A model generated the notes under the pieces. It made no database searches. It was not told the DNA's origin and worked only from the letters and a program-made list of their open reading frames with translations. Shown here in pieces: positions 24,790 through 32,984 of a stretch of 64,000 nucleotides of DNA. Made by a program: the position numbers and the translations under genes. Source of the stretch: Bacillus fonticola (GTDB lineage: Bacteria > Bacillota > Bacilli > Bacillales > JC228); contig NZ_CP052135.1 of assembly GCF_012955605.1 (NCBI RefSeq), positions 1,996,711-2,060,710 on the forward strand, written 5' to 3'. Numbering within the stretch: the first letter of the stretch is position 1; each line of letters opens with the position of its first letter.

Positions 24790-25431
24790 CTAAAATCCAT
24801 GTAAAAAAGGATTTATGTCCATTTCCGTTCCGATCGTAGTTTCAGGGCCATGACCTGAGCAGACAACCGTGTCTTCTGGTAGTGTGAGTAAATGATCGTG
24901 AATACTTTGTAGTAGCTGTTTTGAATTCCCTCCAGGTAAATCTGTTCGTCCGATACTTCCTTGAAACAACGCGTCTCCACTGAAAACAACACCTGTATCT
25001 TGTTCATAAAAAGATACACTTCCAGGGGAATGTCCAGGAGTTTCTATAACACGCAATGTCAAACCTCCACATGTTACCTCGTCTCCATGAGCAAGAAAGT
25101 GATCAGCACCACGTTCTGTTTCCACTTTGCCTAGCCCGAAGAAAGCGGAGCCATTTTTTTTGGAGTCCGTTAACCAATCGTTTTCCCACTCATGCACATA
25201 AAGAGGTATATTCCATTTCTTTCGCAGCCCTTCAACCGCTCCGATGTGATCAAAGTGAGCATGCGTGAGCCAAATGGCTTGTGGAACTAAGGATTTATTT
25301 TCAATTTGTCGAATCAGTTTCTTCTCATCTCCACCGGGATCAATAACCACACAACCGCCATCGCTTGTATAGAGGATGTATGCATTCGTTTGTAATTCTC
25401 CAAGCGGATATCTTTTGTATTGTAGGTGCAT
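24790..25431 (-). CDS. yqgX: Metallo-beta-lactamase-fold hydrolase (YqgX, glyoxalase II-like)
   Basis: 213 aa after AAAGGAGAATAG. The metal motif THAHFDHIGAV (H-x-H-x-D-H) is present, with further ligands in ETPGHSPGS, GDALF and SGHGPET. This short form lacks the extra C-terminal helical domain of classical GloB. It probably hydrolyses S-lactoylglutathione-like or bacillithiol-linked thioesters, but the substrate is not proved by sequence. Confidence 0.92.
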   Translation of the reverse strand: MHLQYKRYPLGELQTNAYILYTSDGGCVVIDPGGDEKKLIRQIENKSLVPQAIWLTHAHFDHIGAVEGLRKKWNIPLYVHEWENDWLTDSKKNGSAFFGLGKVETERGADHFLAHGDEVTCGGLTLRVIETPGHSPGSVSFYEQDTGVVFSGDALFQGSIGRTDLPGGNSKQLLQSIHDHLLTLPEDTVVCSGHGPETTIGTEMDINPFLHGF

Positions 25432-25598
25432 GTACTATTCTCCTTTCTCTTTGAGTGTATTGTACTGTATGATGGAAAGAATTCGCAAAAACTGAACTCG
25501 ACAAAAGCAATGGAAATGGGTACAATAACTTATATAAAAAACTCCAACCATTTTGGAGCTAGATAGCGCGATCATGTGCGCATAAAGGAGGTCTCAGC

Positions 25599-25769
25599 AT
25601 GGGGACAGCTATTATTTTTGCGCTAGTAGCCATCGTGGCAGCGGCTGGTTCGTATAGAACTTTGAAGGAGAAAAACCTTTTAGGGTTCGCTCTTAGTTTT
25701 ACGACGCTAGCACTCTTCGGCTGGTTTTCTATCATGACTTTTATTAACAGTGGTTGGCCTGCCGCTTAA
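25599..25769 (+). CDS. yqgW: DUF2759 small membrane protein YqgW
   Basis: 56 aa from the ATG at 25599, with AAAGGAGG seven bases upstream. Two hydrophobic segments (FALVAIVAAAGSY and LGFALSFTTLALFGWFSIM) and the end SGWPAA match DUF2759/YqgW of Bacillus. Function unknown. The core genome block ends here: the next sequence is an intron fragment starting about 54 bp after the stop. Confidence 0.9.
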   Translation: MGTAIIFALVAIVAAAGSYRTLKEKNLLGFALSFTTLALFGWFSIMTFINSGWPAA

Positions 25770-25822
25770 AAGAAGGAAGTATTGGTCCTTTTTGGCGTGA
25801 CTACGTAACGCCACCCTAAAAA

Positions 25823-26500
25823 ATCGAGTAGGGGTCGTCATTGCTGACCACCCCTCTCACAGAACCACACGTGCGGGTCGTCGCGAGCGGCTCCTCCCAC
25901 TTATCCCTTTGGAGATAGCGTTCATCATAAAGTTTGACTAATGGAACTAAGTTTTTGGCTTTGAAGAACTTACCGTTCATCACATAATGAACTTCTGGTG
26001 TAATGAAACTCCTCCATGCCGTCATTCGCATATCGGGGAGGTCTTCTTTCCACCCAGCTCTCCTTAACATCCTATGGAATTTCTTGATCTTTCTCCAGCT
26101 TCGTAATTGAACCATTCGAAGCCTTCTTCGAATCCATCCATCACACTCTTTGAAGAAACTATTTCATTTGTGTACTTGAAATAGTTTCCCCATCCTCTTA
26201 TTACAGGGTTTAGTTCTTCCTTAATGAGAGTAAACAGGTCAACCGTTTGGTTCCTTCTAGTGATGTCCCGTACCTTCTGTTTGAAACGCTCTTTCTTCTT
26301 CGGGTCGATCTTTCTGTATTGTCGATAGAACTGATACCCAAGAAACACAAAGGACTCTGCCATTACATTCACCACTTTTGATTTGGTGTGGTGGACGGTC
26401 AGCTCCCTTTTGGTCTTTCGGGATATACACTCTTTTCACCGGTCTAGGACAGTAGGTTTTCTCCTTTAGAGACTGCTGGAGCGTTCCTAGGTGACTCCCC
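25823..26500 (-). mobile_element. Group II intron remnant, copy 1 (3' end with internally deleted reverse transcriptase)
   Basis: Minus strand. The left end is a domain V/VI-like 3' intron end (AGCCGCTCGCG...CACGTGTGGTTC, then ACCCCTACTCGAT). The coding part has an RT motif-1 piece (PRPVKRVYIPKDQKG, near 26440), then jumps to motif 7 (FVFLGYQF) and domain X (NPVIRGWGNYFKY, WIRRRLRMVQLRSWRK). Motifs 2-6 are missing and at least two frameshifts are present (near 26390 and 26165), so the protein is dead. The last 340 bp repeat almost exactly at 28148-28492. Confidence 0.85.
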
Positions 26501-26509
26501 AACTCTCTC

Positions 26510-27240
26510 ATGCACTTATTTTCGCTCGTAAGACTAGTATTCTCTTTTTTGAGTGTTTCCATTTCTCGATGCGCTCCTAAGCCTTTCTGAGCCGTTTTAA
26601 AGACATTCTCATAATCCTCTCGATTCAACTGCACCTGGTCTCGCTTCAAAACTGGTGTTTTTACCTCGATTGCACTCAAATTTTACAGGGGCACTTCGAT
26701 CTCATTCAAAGCTTGCTTCACTTCAACAAGCCGAGCCTCTGTTTTTTCAATTTCCGCCTTCTGCGCAAGAAGCTCTTTTTCTTGTTGTTCGCGCACCCGG
26801 CTATATTCTTCCTTGAGCTCCGCCACTTGACCTTCTAGTTCCTTCGCTTTGTATCGGTGGGGCGCGACATGCTTTCGATCACTCGATACGCCACGATCGA
26901 GTTCAAAACCTTGGGCTTTTACATGTTTATTAAAATCATCCTGCAGCTGAACTAACTGGAGCTTTTGTCCAAAATGCTCCTTGGCCGACAATCGGACATC
27001 TTCTGTGACCGGCACGAACCCCAAATGCATATGAGGCGTTTTTTCATCCTTATGTACCACCGCATAGACCACATTGTCCTTTCCATATCGATCGGACAAA
27101 AAGTCATAACTCGTTTTGATAAACTTCTCTTCTTGGTCCGGCGTCAACTTCTCAAAAAAATCCTTATTGCTCGTAACCATAAACTCACAAAGCTTTACCG
27201 CGTCTTTTCCCCTTAAATTAGAAAGTGCTTTAAAATCCAA
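26510..27240 (-). pseudogene. mob: MobV/Pre-type relaxase relic
   Basis: The translated frame has MobV features: AVKLCEFMVTSNKDFFEKLTP, AVVHKDEKTPHMHLGFVPV (the H-x-H metal motif), RLSAKEHFGQKLQLVQLQDDF and a C-terminal coiled coil (VAELKEEYSRVREQQEKELL). The N-terminal catalytic segment is absent. An in-frame TAA near 26684 splits the coiled coil from QVQLNREDYENVFKTAQKGLG, and the end is cut by the intron fragment. It indicates an integrated and decayed rolling-circle plasmid. Boundaries are approximate. Confidence 0.8.
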
Positions 27241-27426
27241 CATCATAATTAAAATAAAACTGAGCAAATTTATCTTGTGATTCTACAATACTTTTTTAAA
27301 AAGTGAACCAGTAATCCATATTATTCAAAAGATTATATTGTATTTCCAGACAAGATAACCAAAAAATGCTAACATTCATTTTGTAGAACTATTACGACAA
27401 AATTTCGCATTGAGGAGGAGTTTATC

Positions 27427-27852
27427 ATCAAAAAGCTACTAATCTCATTTTTCACTCTCGCATTAATCTTTGGAAGTATGCAGCTCGCTAGTGTTTCAGC
27501 AAATTCAGAACAACCACCTGTACTACCACCAGACTCTGGACTTGAACCAAACCCTGAAAACCCTGAAAATCCCGAAGAAGATAGCAATTCTGCTTCGAAA
27601 GCTGTCTTTTTTGGAGGTATGGTTATTGCCTGGTTTGTTGACGGAGCAATTGATTATATTTCAGGAAGTGCTCCATCAGAATGGGTAAGTTGGGGACTAA
27701 ACGAAATTGAAGAAACAGTTGTTGGTTACTTAAGCACACCTTTATATTCATCAGCAGTGGTGAAATCTGGAGGAGTCGTCGAACCAAACGATTGTACTAG
27801 TTTTCCTTGTCCAATTACTGCAGAAGATCCAGAAAAAGAAGAAGAAAAGTAA
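27427..27852 (+). CDS. Predicted secreted protein, no recognised family, non-ATG start
   Basis: About 141 aa if initiated at the ATC at 27427, 6-8 bases after a perfect GAGGAGG. Reading from there gives a classic signal peptide (KKLLISFFTLALIFGSM, cleavage near SVSAN); starting at the first ATG (27478) would remove it. The mature part has a Pro/Glu/Asn-rich linker (PPDSGLEPNPENPENPEE), a hydrophobic amphipathic segment (AVFFGGMVIAWFVDGAIDYI), two Cys (NDCTSFPCP) and an acidic tail. It has its own terminator. It may be a bacteriocin-like or cell-surface peptide; I recognise no homologue. It could be a decayed gene (ATG to ATC). Confidence 0.65.
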   Translation: MKKLLISFFTLALIFGSMQLASVSANSEQPPVLPPDSGLEPNPENPENPEEDSNSASKAVFFGGMVIAWFVDGAIDYISGSAPSEWVSWGLNEIEETVVGYLSTPLYSSAVVKSGGVVEPNDCTSFPCPITAEDPEKEEEK

Positions 27853-27856
27853 AAAA

Positions 27857-27896
27857 AATAGAAAAGGGGTGTTTTTACACCTCTTTTCTATTTTTC
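27857..27896 (+). terminator. Terminator of the predicted secreted protein gene
   Basis: AAATAGAAAAGGGGTG pairs with CACCTCTTTTCTATTT, one wobble, with a T run after it, 5 bp past the stop. Confidence 0.88.
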
Positions 27897-27946
27897 TTCC
27901 TAAAAAACTTCTAAAAATCATAATGTCACAAACACAGACAAAATTA

Positions 27947-28030
27947 TTATATAGGTAAACCTAACCATCTTAATACTCCCAGAATAACCATCCCAGTAAT
28001 GATCCCCAGAAAAAAGTGCTTTTTCTTCAT
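27947..28030 (-). CDS. 27-aa predicted membrane peptide
   Basis: An ATG at 28030 follows AAAGGAGAG by four bases and opens 27 codons: a basic start (MKKKHF), one hydrophobic helix (FLGIITGMVILGVLRWLGL) and the end PI. It converges on the secreted-protein gene, separated by 94 bp. The ribosome site and helix support a real gene, but it is too short for certainty. It could be a toxin, immunity or regulatory peptide. Confidence 0.45.
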   Translation of the reverse strand: MKKKHFFLGIITGMVILGVLRWLGLPI

Positions 28031-28147
28031 ACAACTCTCCTTTCACCCTTACTATTTGTAACATTTTAACACAATCTGTGAATTTATAGTACGCAGAATA
28101 TTCGAGTGGGTTTAAAAAAGTAAGAAAGTACTATTATTCCAAACACA

Positions 28148-28492
28148 ATCGAGTAGGGGGCGTCATTACTAACCACCCCTCTCACAGAACCACACGTGCG
28201 GGTCGTCGCATGCGGCCCTTCCACTTATCCCCTTTGGAGATAGCGTTCATCATAAAGTTTGACTAATGGAACTAAGTTTTTGGCTTTGAAGAACTTACCG
28301 TTCATCACATAATGAACTTCTGGTGTAATGGAACTACGCCATGCCGTCATTCGCATATCGGGGAGGTCTTCTTTCCACCCAGCTCTCCTTAACATCCAAT
28401 GGAATTTCTTGATCTTTCTCCAGCTTCGTAATTGAACCATTCGAAGCCTTCTTCGAATCCATCCATCACACTCTTTGAAGAAACTCTTTTCA
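28148..28492 (-). mobile_element. Group II intron remnant, copy 2 (3' end)
   Basis: Nearly identical to 25823-26163 with a few substitutions and a 1-2 base indel, in the same orientation. It holds the last part of the maturase (WIRRRLRMVQLRSWRK, LPDMRMTAWRSSITPEVHYVMNGKFFKAKNLVPLVKLYDERYLQ) and the domain V/VI end (GGCCGCATGCGACGACCCGC...). Sequence identity to copy 1 stops near 28492. With copy 1 it brackets the plasmid relic and secreted gene as direct repeats. Confidence 0.82.
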
Positions 28493-28591
28493 TTTGAATC
28501 AATTTCATGATTGCTCTTTTTAAAAATACACAGACCAGCAGAATAGTAGTTACTTAAAAATTTTCTTGATTCGTACCGCTTGAACAAGGTT

Positions 28592-28717
28592 GTTGATTTC
28601 CGCTACAGGCGGACGCTTTCCACGGGCGGGCCGTGAGCCTCCTCGTCGCTTCTCTCCTGCGGGAATGAAATGTGGAAGCGGTCCGTCTTGCTCCCTCTGA
28701 AAGATGTTCTTTGGCTT
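28592..28717. repeat. GC-rich dispersed repeat, copy C (left module)
   Basis: Starts GTTGATTTCCGCTACAGGCGG and ends near TTCTTTGGCTTTAG. It is about 90% identical to the first 125 bp of the repeat inside 56911-57290. It borders the IS21-like remnant. Confidence 0.82.
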
Positions 28718-28865
28718 TAGATGTATTTCGCAAGTGAAAAGTGAGCCATTTCGCAATTTAATTTTGAGCCACTCTGTTTGTACTCACTTTCATCCATTCT
28801 TGGGTTTCTTTTATTCTAAATGACGTTATTACATCGAACGCACGAATAGTCATCATTACAGAGCC

Positions 28866-29063
28866 ATGAAAAACCATTATCTCCTGACGCAAATAGCGGA
28901 TATTCTGATGCGGCTCTATGAAAACGGTTCTAGCGTAATCAAGAAGGTGAAAAAAACGATCAAAGAAAAATCCTTGGATCTGTTTGAAGCGATCCGTGGT
29001 CGCATAGTAACAGACAAGGATTTAGCTGAACTGGATACACCAATTCAAGTAAGATTCACCTGA
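28866..29063 (+). pseudogene. C-terminal fragment of a transposase
   Basis: 65 codons, MKNHYLLTQIADILMRLYENG..., resembling the final segment of DDE transposases of the type found in Bacillus IS elements. There is no clear ribosome site. The upstream catalytic part is absent, and other-strand IS21 ends surround it, so it is a relic. The IS family was not determined. Confidence 0.5.
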
Positions 29064-29117
29064 ATTTAATTGTAGCAAAGGATGTGATGTGACGCAAAAA
29101 TAATACTTAGCACCCTG

Positions 29118-29335
29118 TTGGTTGGAGTGGAGGCCCACAGGACGTGGGTCAGGAAGGCGTTGCCACAGGACGTGGCGCCTTTAGCCTTTCTTCCTTGTTC
29201 TGCGGGATTAGTGGGACAGGTGAGACGTGTCTAGCTACAGCGGTCTGCTTCCGCATTTCATCCCGCAAGAGCGAAAGCGATGAGGAGGCTCACCGCCCAC
29301 CCCGCGGAAAGCGAGCACCTGGAACGGAAATCAAC
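29118..29335. repeat. GC-rich dispersed repeat, copy D
   Basis: About 218 bp from GTTGGTTGGAG to GGAAATCAAC, containing two short palindromes (CCCACAGGACGTGGG and GCCACAGGACGTGGC). The central part matches 57090-57200 in inverted orientation. It sits inside the IS21-like remnant, cutting istA. Confidence 0.82.
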
Positions 29336-29397
29336 AGCCATTTTAACAGAGCCAAAATAAAATAGCTAAAAACTAATTTAGGCTTCCTTTTTTGGCA

Positions 29398-29742
29398 ACC
29401 AGCCTCCACTAGCTCTTCATGCATATCAATCTTCTTCATTTGTTGCTTACTCATGTAGTGATTTCTCTTCCACTCATTTTCCTTTATGTAATCGCGTAGA
29501 ATGTTCTTGACCTCTTCTGTTAATACCTTCTTTCTCCCTTTTATTTCCTTGTAAGTGGATGGTCTCATAATCTCCTCAGTAATTGCCAGATTACGAACAT
29601 CCTCATTTCTACCTTTCTCAAACTCTTGTACGTATTTATCTACTGTATTCCGGGACTTTTTAGTATTTTTGGCAATCTTTCGCTTACTCATCCCCTCCAA
29701 ATATAACTGAATAATGGTTTGTTTCTTTGTCAAAGTAATCAC
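29398..29742 (-). pseudogene. istA: IS21 IstA-type transposase, 5' fragment
   Basis: The first 115 codons are intact: a helix-turn-helix (IIQLYLEGMSKRKIAKNTKKSR), a linker, and KEIKGRKKVLTEEVKNILRDYI. Similarity ends at EAGCQ, where the reading runs into the GC-rich repeat. The DDE catalytic domain is absent. An upstream GGAGTGATTAC lies before the start, consistent with an original functional gene. Confidence 0.75.
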
Positions 29743-29825
29743 TCCTGATATTTCCCCCTAATAGTTCATTAGGGTTATTGTCTATCAAAAGTGGCTCAGT
29801 TTTCAATTGCTTTAGTGGCTCACTT

Positions 29826-30175
29826 TTAGGTTACTATATACATAGGCGCATAGTGTTTATTAAATCCTACTGGTTCTGGCTCATTTCGCTTGTTATACGC
29901 AATGATGGACTGATGCCCCATTCGATGTATTTGTTCATAAATAGGGTCATAATCATAGCCAGCGTCCATGGTCTGATAGCGTAATGTCGGAAGAGCGAGA
30001 CGTTCATGAATCCCCTTTAATAGTGGGATCGCTGCCTTTCCATCGTTCAGACTACCCGATGAGAAAAGGGTCTGTAGTATGTATTGACTCGATGTGCCGA
30101 CAGCCAGATGCCCCTTGTAGCCATACCAAAAGACGTTCTTCCCTTCACTTGCGAAATACACCCATCAAGTTATTC
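29826..30175 (-). pseudogene. Internal fragment of a DDE transposase
   Basis: The reading contains ASEGKNVFWYGYKGHLAV and TMDAGYDYDPIYEQI, typical of the catalytic core (second Asp) of IS4/IS1182-like transposases. Both ends are missing. The piece abuts the IS21-like right end, so IS21 probably inserted here. The 16-base TATTTCGCAAGTGAA-type stretch recurs at 28720-28736, on the other side of the IS21-like remnant. Confidence 0.65.
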
Positions 30176-30463
30176 CGCCGAAATACCTTATCGTATAAGC
30201 TGTACCATACTCGTTTCGTCATCACTTTACTCCTTCTACGTGGAGAGTTACATCTCGTTTCCTTCCGTTTCCCTTTCATAGGATGGAGTTGACAGGTAAC
30301 TAGTGTTACAATCCTTTCTTCCCACATCCTAGTGGTGAGCGGTGTACCCTTCTGTTCCACCTCGGTTTCGCGTCTTCTGCTCACTTCCACGGTTCTCTTC
30401 GTATGATGTAGAGCTTTCCATCTTCATGCGTCACGCCCTTCGCAAGTTGTTGTCAGTGGTTTT
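30176..30463. other. Decayed accessory DNA, possibly a group II intron 5' segment
   Basis: No credible gene. The minus strand (30430 to 30250) reads with short structured motifs (GAACCGTGGAAGTGAGC, GGTGGAACAGAAGGG, ACCGCTCACCACTAGG) that recall the 5' domain of bacterial group II introns, but I cannot confirm this by eye. It ends about at the yqgU stop, where the core gene order resumes. Confidence 0.3.
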
Positions 30464-31597
30464 TTATTGCTCTGTTTCTTGAAAGACAAACTGCTCTCTT
30501 TTCCCAGTTTCTAGATGAATGACTTCGCTCGTCAATACTCCATATAGAAGGTGTCTACCATCTGTACTCATTTCGAGGTTTGCTTGTTCTGGAACTTCAA
30601 ATAGAGGACGTTTCTCTTTCACTGAGAGGTTTACTTCGTACATTTGGAACAAACCGTCATATGTGTCCACATTTCCACTTTCTTCAGGATGAATGATGTA
30701 GAGCACGTTTTTCACCTCATCATATGAGAAGAAAGGAACTTGCCACGTACTATACTGAGAGAGGTATGGCGCTTGATAGGAAAATACTTCGTTCCCCATA
30801 CCATCAAAGAAGGATACCATCCCCTTATTTTTTCCTTCTTGAGTAGCGAACACAACAACATATTCCCCCATGTCCTCTATAGCATAAGCTTGTGAAGAAA
30901 GGACACGCTCCCCACCGGAAACCCCATTCCACTTCGCTTTAGTCGTGAGCGATGACTTTGTTGGATCCCAGTCTAAGTAAGCAATCGCACCTGAATTCAC
31001 ACGTACGTAAAACGGCACATCTATATCAACTGCATCTAGCCCATCATTCGTTAATAAAAAATGCTCATATGACCAGTCTGGTTGAAAGGCAGTGACTTCC
31101 CATCCAGCCAAACTAGATGGTTCCAATGTAATTTCCGAAGCAGAAAAAGCCTCAGAATAGATCGTATTCCCTACAGAATTAACGATGGTTATCTCACCTT
31201 CCTCACCTCGTCCAGGTGAGGTAAACAATGCTACTTGACGACTCACTGGCTCGATGGCTACTTCCGAAATTATGCTTTCTTTTTTATAAAGAAGCGTTAC
31301 GTCTCCTGAAAATACATTATATGTAAGAACAGATGACACACCGTCTTCTTCTGTCGTGTACACAATTGTTTTTTCGTCGAGAAAACCGACGATCTCTTCT
31401 AACACACTTTCTACAAAACGCATCGGAAGCCACTTGTCCTTCTCACCTAGCACTTCCTCTTCCTCTGCTAAAGGTGACTCTCCTTCTCCTTGTTGATCAG
31501 TGGGTTCTATGACCTTTTCCGTTCCACTACACCCAGTGATCAGGAGGACGAAAGAGAGCAAAGCAACCCATCCAATACGAATTTTCTCTTTATTCAC
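30464..31597 (-). CDS. yqgU: YqgU-like lipoprotein, predicted beta-propeller
   Basis: 377 aa. The signal peptide ends in the lipobox LITGC (Cys at about residue 23), so it is anchored to the outer face of the membrane. After an acidic Gln/Glu linker come repeated beta-strand-rich units (VYTTEEDGVSSVLTYNV, VALFTSPGRGEEGEITIVN and others), fitting the YqgU family. Function unknown. The gene order yqgW-yqgU-yqgT of Bacillus is kept except for the inserted accessory region between yqgW and yqgU. Confidence 0.85.
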   Translation of the reverse strand: MNKEKIRIGWVALLSFVLLITGCSGTEKVIEPTDQQGEGESPLAEEEEVLGEKDKWLPMRFVESVLEEIVGFLDEKTIVYTTEEDGVSSVLTYNVFSGDVTLLYKKESIISEVAIEPVSRQVALFTSPGRGEEGEITIVNSVGNTIYSEAFSASEITLEPSSLAGWEVTAFQPDWSYEHFLLTNDGLDAVDIDVPFYVRVNSGAIAYLDWDPTKSSLTTKAKWNGVSGGERVLSSQAYAIEDMGEYVVVFATQEGKNKGMVSFFDGMGNEVFSYQAPYLSQYSTWQVPFFSYDEVKNVLYIIHPEESGNVDTYDGLFQMYEVNLSVKEKRPLFEVPEQANLEMSTDGRHLLYGVLTSEVIHLETGKREQFVFQETEQ

Positions 31598-31700
31598 GAT
31601 CCGCCCCCTTCCATCTCTCTTTATAAGACGAATTGATCGTCGAAATGTTTCACTTTTTACAAAGAGATGACAAAAAGCCTATCCAAGCAGGAAATGATTC

Positions 31701-32879
31701 CTATAACGGACGGATTGCCTCTACGAGAATGCCTATAACATCTCGATAAATACTTTCGAACTGCTCTATTGGGAGCGGATTTACCCCTTCTCCTAATTCA
31801 ATTGTAAATCCTGGCTTTTCGTAAGTTGCAATAAACCAATCTTTAAATCCTGCATGACTGTCAATCATTTGTACAGCCTTATATCCACTTGCTCTCTCAA
31901 AACGCGCTGCTAGTAAGGCACTTTCTTTCGGTTCGATTCCTTCATATCCCCAATAAAATTCTTTTCCTTGCGTATGAAGTGCAACGACTCTGTGAAATTG
32001 CTTTTCCTCTACAAGTTTTTGCATGACAATCGCCTCCTTTTCAGTTAAAGGAGCTGCCCCTGGATAATCTCGGTAGGCAGGTATTTTTGCCCATTTTCTA
32101 TTCTTTTCGATTTCCCAATTTGTAGGGAATTGATTATTCAAATCGACCCCTCTAGCGTTTGCCTTCCAATCTTGAAAAGTGACCCCCTCATGAAGAAGCA
32201 TACTTCGATAAACGGGACGTTCTTCATCGTGTGGGCCGTACTGGGCAATTTCTACACCATCAGGATTCACCATAGGCACAACAGACAATGTACACTCCGT
32301 GTATAACGTTTCTGCTGGGATCCCATACAAGTGCCCTCCTGTCGCTATCGCGTGGACATAATCTTGCACAAACTGCATGACGACGTTGGTCGTAACCCAT
32401 TCGTTCCCATGAAAAGAAGCATTTAGATGTACATGTAACGGTCCATTACCTATAGTGATCTCAGTAATAGATCTGCCTTGTTCACTTTCACCGATTACTC
32501 TCACCTGAAACATGCTATACATTTCATACAGAGTTTGAATGTCCTGCTCCACACGGGAGTGATCGTAACCAAAATGCGGATTGACAATAGAACTTTTCAC
32601 TTGCCACGGAATTTCTATTGTCTCACCTTCCCGCAATATTTCTTGCTCCATCTGGTTTAAAAGTAAAATTGCTTCCGGGCGCACCCCACACTTTCTAGCC
32701 AGACCATCTATCGAATCAAATTTTTTGACAGTATAGCTATCACGGATATATCCAGGTATTTTGCATATGCCTCTTGCCGTAATTGGGTTAGGATTAATGA
32801 TTTCTAAAGCAAATATGGGGATGTTAAACCACTCACTAATTTGGGTAAGCATCGTCAAATACTTAAACTGCATTTGCAT
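31701..32879 (-). CDS. yqgT: Gamma-D-glutamyl-L-diamino acid endopeptidase I, M14 family
   Basis: 392 aa after AGGAGGTAGGG. Two LysM-like segments (about residues 10-40 and 48-92, second DSYTVKKFDSIDGLARK) bind peptidoglycan. A zinc carboxypeptidase domain follows with the ligands in NASFHGNEWVTTN (H and E) and VALHTQGKEF (H), and the catalytic Glu in PGFTIELGEG. It cleaves the gamma-D-Glu to diaminopimelate bond of wall peptides. No signal peptide is visible, as in the Bacillus spore-associated enzyme of this family. Confidence 0.92.
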   Translation of the reverse strand: MQMQFKYLTMLTQISEWFNIPIFALEIINPNPITARGICKIPGYIRDSYTVKKFDSIDGLARKCGVRPEAILLLNQMEQEILREGETIEIPWQVKSSIVNPHFGYDHSRVEQDIQTLYEMYSMFQVRVIGESEQGRSITEITIGNGPLHVHLNASFHGNEWVTTNVVMQFVQDYVHAIATGGHLYGIPAETLYTECTLSVVPMVNPDGVEIAQYGPHDEERPVYRSMLLHEGVTFQDWKANARGVDLNNQFPTNWEIEKNRKWAKIPAYRDYPGAAPLTEKEAIVMQKLVEEKQFHRVVALHTQGKEFYWGYEGIEPKESALLAARFERASGYKAVQMIDSHAGFKDWFIATYEKPGFTIELGEGVNPLPIEQFESIYRDVIGILVEAIRPL

Positions 32880-32940
32880 ATATTCCCTACCTCCTGTGCG
32901 TGCTTATCGTTTAAGGTATGTATATTCTCACCCGAACGAT

Positions 32941-32979
32941 AAAAAGACCTTACACCCAAAGATGGGCATAAGGTCTTTT
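32941..32979 (-). terminator. Terminator of yqgS
   Basis: AAAAGACCTTA and TAAGGTCTTTT pair, with an inner CCCA/TGGG stem. A/T-rich ends on both strands; placed 6 bp after the yqgS stop. Confidence 0.85.
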
Positions 32980-32984
32980 GGCTT

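Larger units (their letters stand above)
28737..29828. mobile_element. IS21-like insertion sequence remnant
   Basis: The two ends are inverted copies, each with an internal doublet: left AAAAGTGAGCCA...TTGAGCCACT (28737-28775), right TGGCTCAGTT...AGTGGCTCACTTTT (29787-29828). Doubled end repeats and an istA-type gene near the right end fit IS21. The interior is mostly replaced: only 115 codons of istA remain, together with a GC-rich repeat and another transposase tail. It cannot move by itself. Confidence 0.7.

Noticed and set aside
25770..30463. A new anti-phage defence island
   Set aside because: The region holds only mobile-element relics, one secreted protein and one peptide; no nuclease, ATPase, reverse transcriptase with intact core, or TIR-type effector is present.
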